Below, piece by piece: positions 15,514 through 17,192 of a stretch of DNA of 17,192 nucleotides. This stretch comes from an uncultured Clostridia bacterium. Its GTDB lineage: Bacteria > Bacillota > Clostridia > UBA1381. The position numbers and the translations under genes were made by a program. Location of the stretch: assembly GCA_910585795.1 (NCBI GenBank), contig CAJUFV010000261.1, forward strand, positions 1 through 17,192. The letters run 5' to 3'. The notes beneath the pieces are model-generated. The model had not been told where the DNA came from, ran no database searches, and worked only from the letters and a program-made list of their open reading frames with translations. Positions within the stretch are counted from its first letter, which is position 1. Each line of letters starts with the position of its first letter.

Positions 15514-16467
15514 ATGAAATATACAAAAATTGCGGCAGCGGTGCTGTCATGCTCACTGCTTATGAGCGGATGCGGAAAAGTTAACTATACGGAAACCATT
15601 ATGACTGTAGGAGATGAAAAGATAACAGCCGGTATGTACGGCTTTTATTACGATTCGTATAAGCAGATGCTTTCAGAGGAGGAGGCGAAGGAAAAAGCGC
15701 TTACACAGTGTGAGGATAATCAAAAGGTTGTCGCTGCTGCGAAGGCCGTAGGTATTGAATTTGATGAAGAGACAGTCAAGGAGGTTGCTGACTATAAGCA
15801 GCAGGTTATTGACAGCTATAACGGTGGTTATGAGGATTTTCTAAAGGAAAGCAACATGAGTGACTCAGATGTGGATACGATTGTTTCTGTAAGCTTTTAC
15901 GCTGAAAAATTACAGGAGCGTCTGGGTGATAAAGAATATACTGATGAGGATAAAAAGGAATATTATAAGGAGCATTACAGACGCGCCAAGCATATTCTTA
16001 TTTCCACTAAGGATATGACAACGGATGAGGAGCTTCCGGCAGATAAGCAGGAGGAGGCAAAGAAAAAGGCTGATGAGCTTCTTGCAAAGGCTCAGAATGG
16101 CGAAAATTTTGATACCCTTATACAGGAAAATTCAGAAGACCCTGGCAGCCAGTCAAATCCTGACGGATATATTTTTACAGACAATGAAATGGTTAAGGAA
16201 TTTCAGGATGGCGTTGATTCCTTGCAGACAGGAGAATTCACGCTTGTAAAATCTGATTTTGGCTATCATGTTATACAGCGTCTTGCTCTTGATGAAACGC
16301 CGGAGTTCTTTGATAAGGGCTTTGAGGAAAAGAAAACGAATGTTGAAGCCGCTCTTGCAAATGATGGATTTAAAAATCAGGTTTATGAGCTTGTAGACCA
16401 GTACGACATAAAGACAGAAATTGTTAATCAGGACGCTATTGACAAGGTAGTGAAAAACAGTAAATAA
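15514..16467 (+). CDS. PrsA-like foldase lipoprotein (PpiC-type peptidyl-prolyl isomerase)
   Basis: This 317-residue extracytoplasmic lipoprotein is expected to help exported proteins fold at the membrane-wall interface. Residues 1-20 are a lipoprotein signal (KIAAAVLSCSLLMSGC) with Cys20 as the lipidated residue; Met rather than Leu stands at -3 of the lipobox, which is tolerated. A SurA/PrsA-like helical N-domain covers about 25-150. A parvulin PpiC domain covers about 156-260, with RAKHIL (His160), FDTLIQENSEDPGSQSNPDGYI, LQTGEF and FGYHVIQ (His252). A helical tail follows. AAGGAG at 15501-15506 precedes the ATG by seven bases. A PpiC lipoprotein downstream of mfd is common in Clostridia; I withhold the name prsA because paralogues cannot be told apart here. 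Confidence 0.92.
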   Translation: MKYTKIAAAVLSCSLLMSGCGKVNYTETIMTVGDEKITAGMYGFYYDSYKQMLSEEEAKEKALTQCEDNQKVVAAAKAVGIEFDEETVKEVADYKQQVIDSYNGGYEDFLKESNMSDSDVDTIVSVSFYAEKLQERLGDKEYTDEDKKEYYKEHYRRAKHILISTKDMTTDEELPADKQEEAKKKADELLAKAQNGENFDTLIQENSEDPGSQSNPDGYIFTDNEMVKEFQDGVDSLQTGEFTLVKSDFGYHVIQRLALDETPEFFDKGFEEKKTNVEAALANDGFKNQVYELVDQYDIKTEIVNQDAIDKVVKNSK

Positions 16468-16488
16468 TCTATTCAGGAGGGAAGAAAG

Positions 16489-17133
16489 ATGGACGCGGTA
16501 AAAAAATGGGCAAATGAAAGAAGAATTGCGGACCTTATTAAGGTGCTGGAGGACAGAGAATTTGACGCGGTTGTCGCAAAAGATAAGGATGACGCGAGAC
16601 GTATAGTTATGGACATGATTCCCGAGGGGGCAACGATTGCTGTTGGCGGAAGCGTTACACTTAATGAGACGGGTATTCTTGATGAAATCAGAAGTGATAA
16701 ATATAATTTTATTGACCGTTATAATACTCCAAGCTTTGAGGCTATGCTTGAAAAATATAGAGAGGGTTATCATGCGGATGTGTTTGTATCCAGCACAAAC
16801 GCGGTTACTATGGAGGGTCAGCTTGTAAACATTGACTGTACGGGAAACCGTACAAGTCAGATTGTTTTTGGGCCGAAAAAGGTTATTATTGTTGCTGGAG
16901 CAAATAAAATTGTTGAGAATGTTGAAGAGGGTATAAAAAGAGCGAAATCAATCGCGCCCATGAATGCCAGACGCATTACGCATAAAACGCCATGCGCGGA
17001 GGATAATAATATTAAATGTACAGACTGTCACTGTCAGGCGAGAGTTTGTAATGTAACAAGTATTGTTGATGGCTGTCATTATTTTCCCAAGCGTATAACA
17101 ATTGTGCTTGTACCGGAAACCTTAGGATATTAA
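16489..17133 (+). CDS. Stand-alone LUD-domain (LutC/DUF162-like) protein with C-terminal Cys cluster
   Basis: This 214-residue cytoplasmic protein belongs to the LUD (lactate utilization, DUF162) family. Recognisable parts are IPEGATIAVGGSVTLNETGI, the middle ADVFVSSTNAVTMEGQLVNID, then CTGNRTSQIVFGPKKVIIVAGANKIV and APMNARR. After TPC (Cys169) come Cys177, Cys180, Cys182, Cys187 and Cys196, a spacing that recalls metal or Fe-S ligation but is not proof of it. LutC proper works with the Fe-S proteins LutA and LutB in lactate oxidation; neither is adjacent, so a lactate role should not be assumed. AGGAGG at 16475-16480 precedes the ATG by eight bases. It shares a transcript with the PpiC lipoprotein and ends just before a strong terminator. 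Confidence 0.85.
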   Translation: MDAVKKWANERRIADLIKVLEDREFDAVVAKDKDDARRIVMDMIPEGATIAVGGSVTLNETGILDEIRSDKYNFIDRYNTPSFEAMLEKYREGYHADVFVSSTNAVTMEGQLVNIDCTGNRTSQIVFGPKKVIIVAGANKIVENVEEGIKRAKSIAPMNARRITHKTPCAEDNNIKCTDCHCQARVCNVTSIVDGCHYFPKRITIVLVPETLGY

Positions 17134-17149
17134 TATACATATATTAGTT

Positions 17150-17184
17150 AAAAAACAACGCAGATTAATCTGCGCTGTTTTTTT
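17150..17184 (+). terminator. Strong intrinsic terminator after the LUD gene
   Basis: CGCAGA (17159-17164) and TCTGCG (17169-17174) form a perfect stem with a TTAA loop. Outside one A-C mismatch the stem continues as AAAAAACA (17150-17157) against TGTTTTTT (17176-17183), and the 3' side carries seven T residues (17178-17184). The A-run on the 5' side means the structure could also end transcripts arriving on the opposite strand. It starts 16 bases past the LUD stop. Confidence 0.9.
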
Positions 17185-17192
17185 GGGGAAAA

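Noticed and set aside
16153..16773. A 206-codon antisense open frame across the PpiC and LUD genes
   Set aside because: It spans two well-supported + strand genes and the space between them, lacks a ribosome binding site and shows no domain.
1..17192. Search for tRNA or rRNA genes, insertion sequences, attachment sites and riboswitches
   Set aside because: No cloverleaf with a T-loop, no rRNA segment, no transposase or flanking inverted repeats, and no leader long enough for a known riboswitch class were seen by eye; ribF in particular has no FMN-type leader because it follows truB within 19 bases.

Overview
The window is a dense, one-directional block of bacterial housekeeping genes, all on the + strand, from a low-to-moderate GC Firmicute of the class Clostridia. 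That assignment rests on the gene content and order (rimP-nusA-ylxR-ylxQ-infB-rbfA-nrnA-truB-ribF, then glmU-pth-mfd-PpiC lipoprotein), on strong AAGGAG/GGAGG ribosome binding sites, on the short NusA without C-terminal acidic repeats, on NrnA and RnpM/YlxR, and on frequent AGA/ATA codons. I cannot name a genus from sequence alone.

Layout: 2-229 is the tail of an MmeI-like (type IIL) DNA methyltransferase, followed by a probable terminator (316-340). A near-consensus sigma-A promoter (392-420) then drives a LytR-CpsA-Psr (LCP) cell-wall ligase (468-1844) with an unusual Ser/Gly repeat and an acidic C-terminal tail. A second good promoter (1867-1895) and a leader hairpin (1924-1949) precede the translation/transcription operon: rimP, nusA, rnpM (ylxR), ylxQ, infB, a 100-base gap, rbfA, a hairpin, nrnA, truB and ribF. 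Directly behind this comes a second module: glmU, a terminator-like hairpin, pth and mfd. A new promoter at the end of mfd serves a PrsA-like PpiC lipoprotein and a free-standing LUD-domain protein, closed by a strong terminator at 17150-17184.

Together the genes cover ribosome maturation and translation initiation (rimP, infB, rbfA, ylxQ), transcription elongation/termination and transcription-coupled repair (nusA, mfd), RNA turnover and modification (rnpM, nrnA, truB, pth), flavin cofactors (ribF) and cell-envelope supply (LCP, glmU, PpiC foldase). Four starts were reassigned from the longest open frame because of clear ribosome binding sites or family starts: nrnA (7201), truB (8157), ribF (9043) and pth (11391).

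I did not find a convincing novel system. The second-look items are mostly regulatory RNA structures (rimP leader, rbfA-nrnA hairpin, glmU-pth hairpin), low-complexity repeats in the LCP protein and IF-2, an altered HxGH motif in RibF, a Cys-rich orphan LUD protein, and the joining of the nusA and glmU-pth-mfd modules without prs between them.
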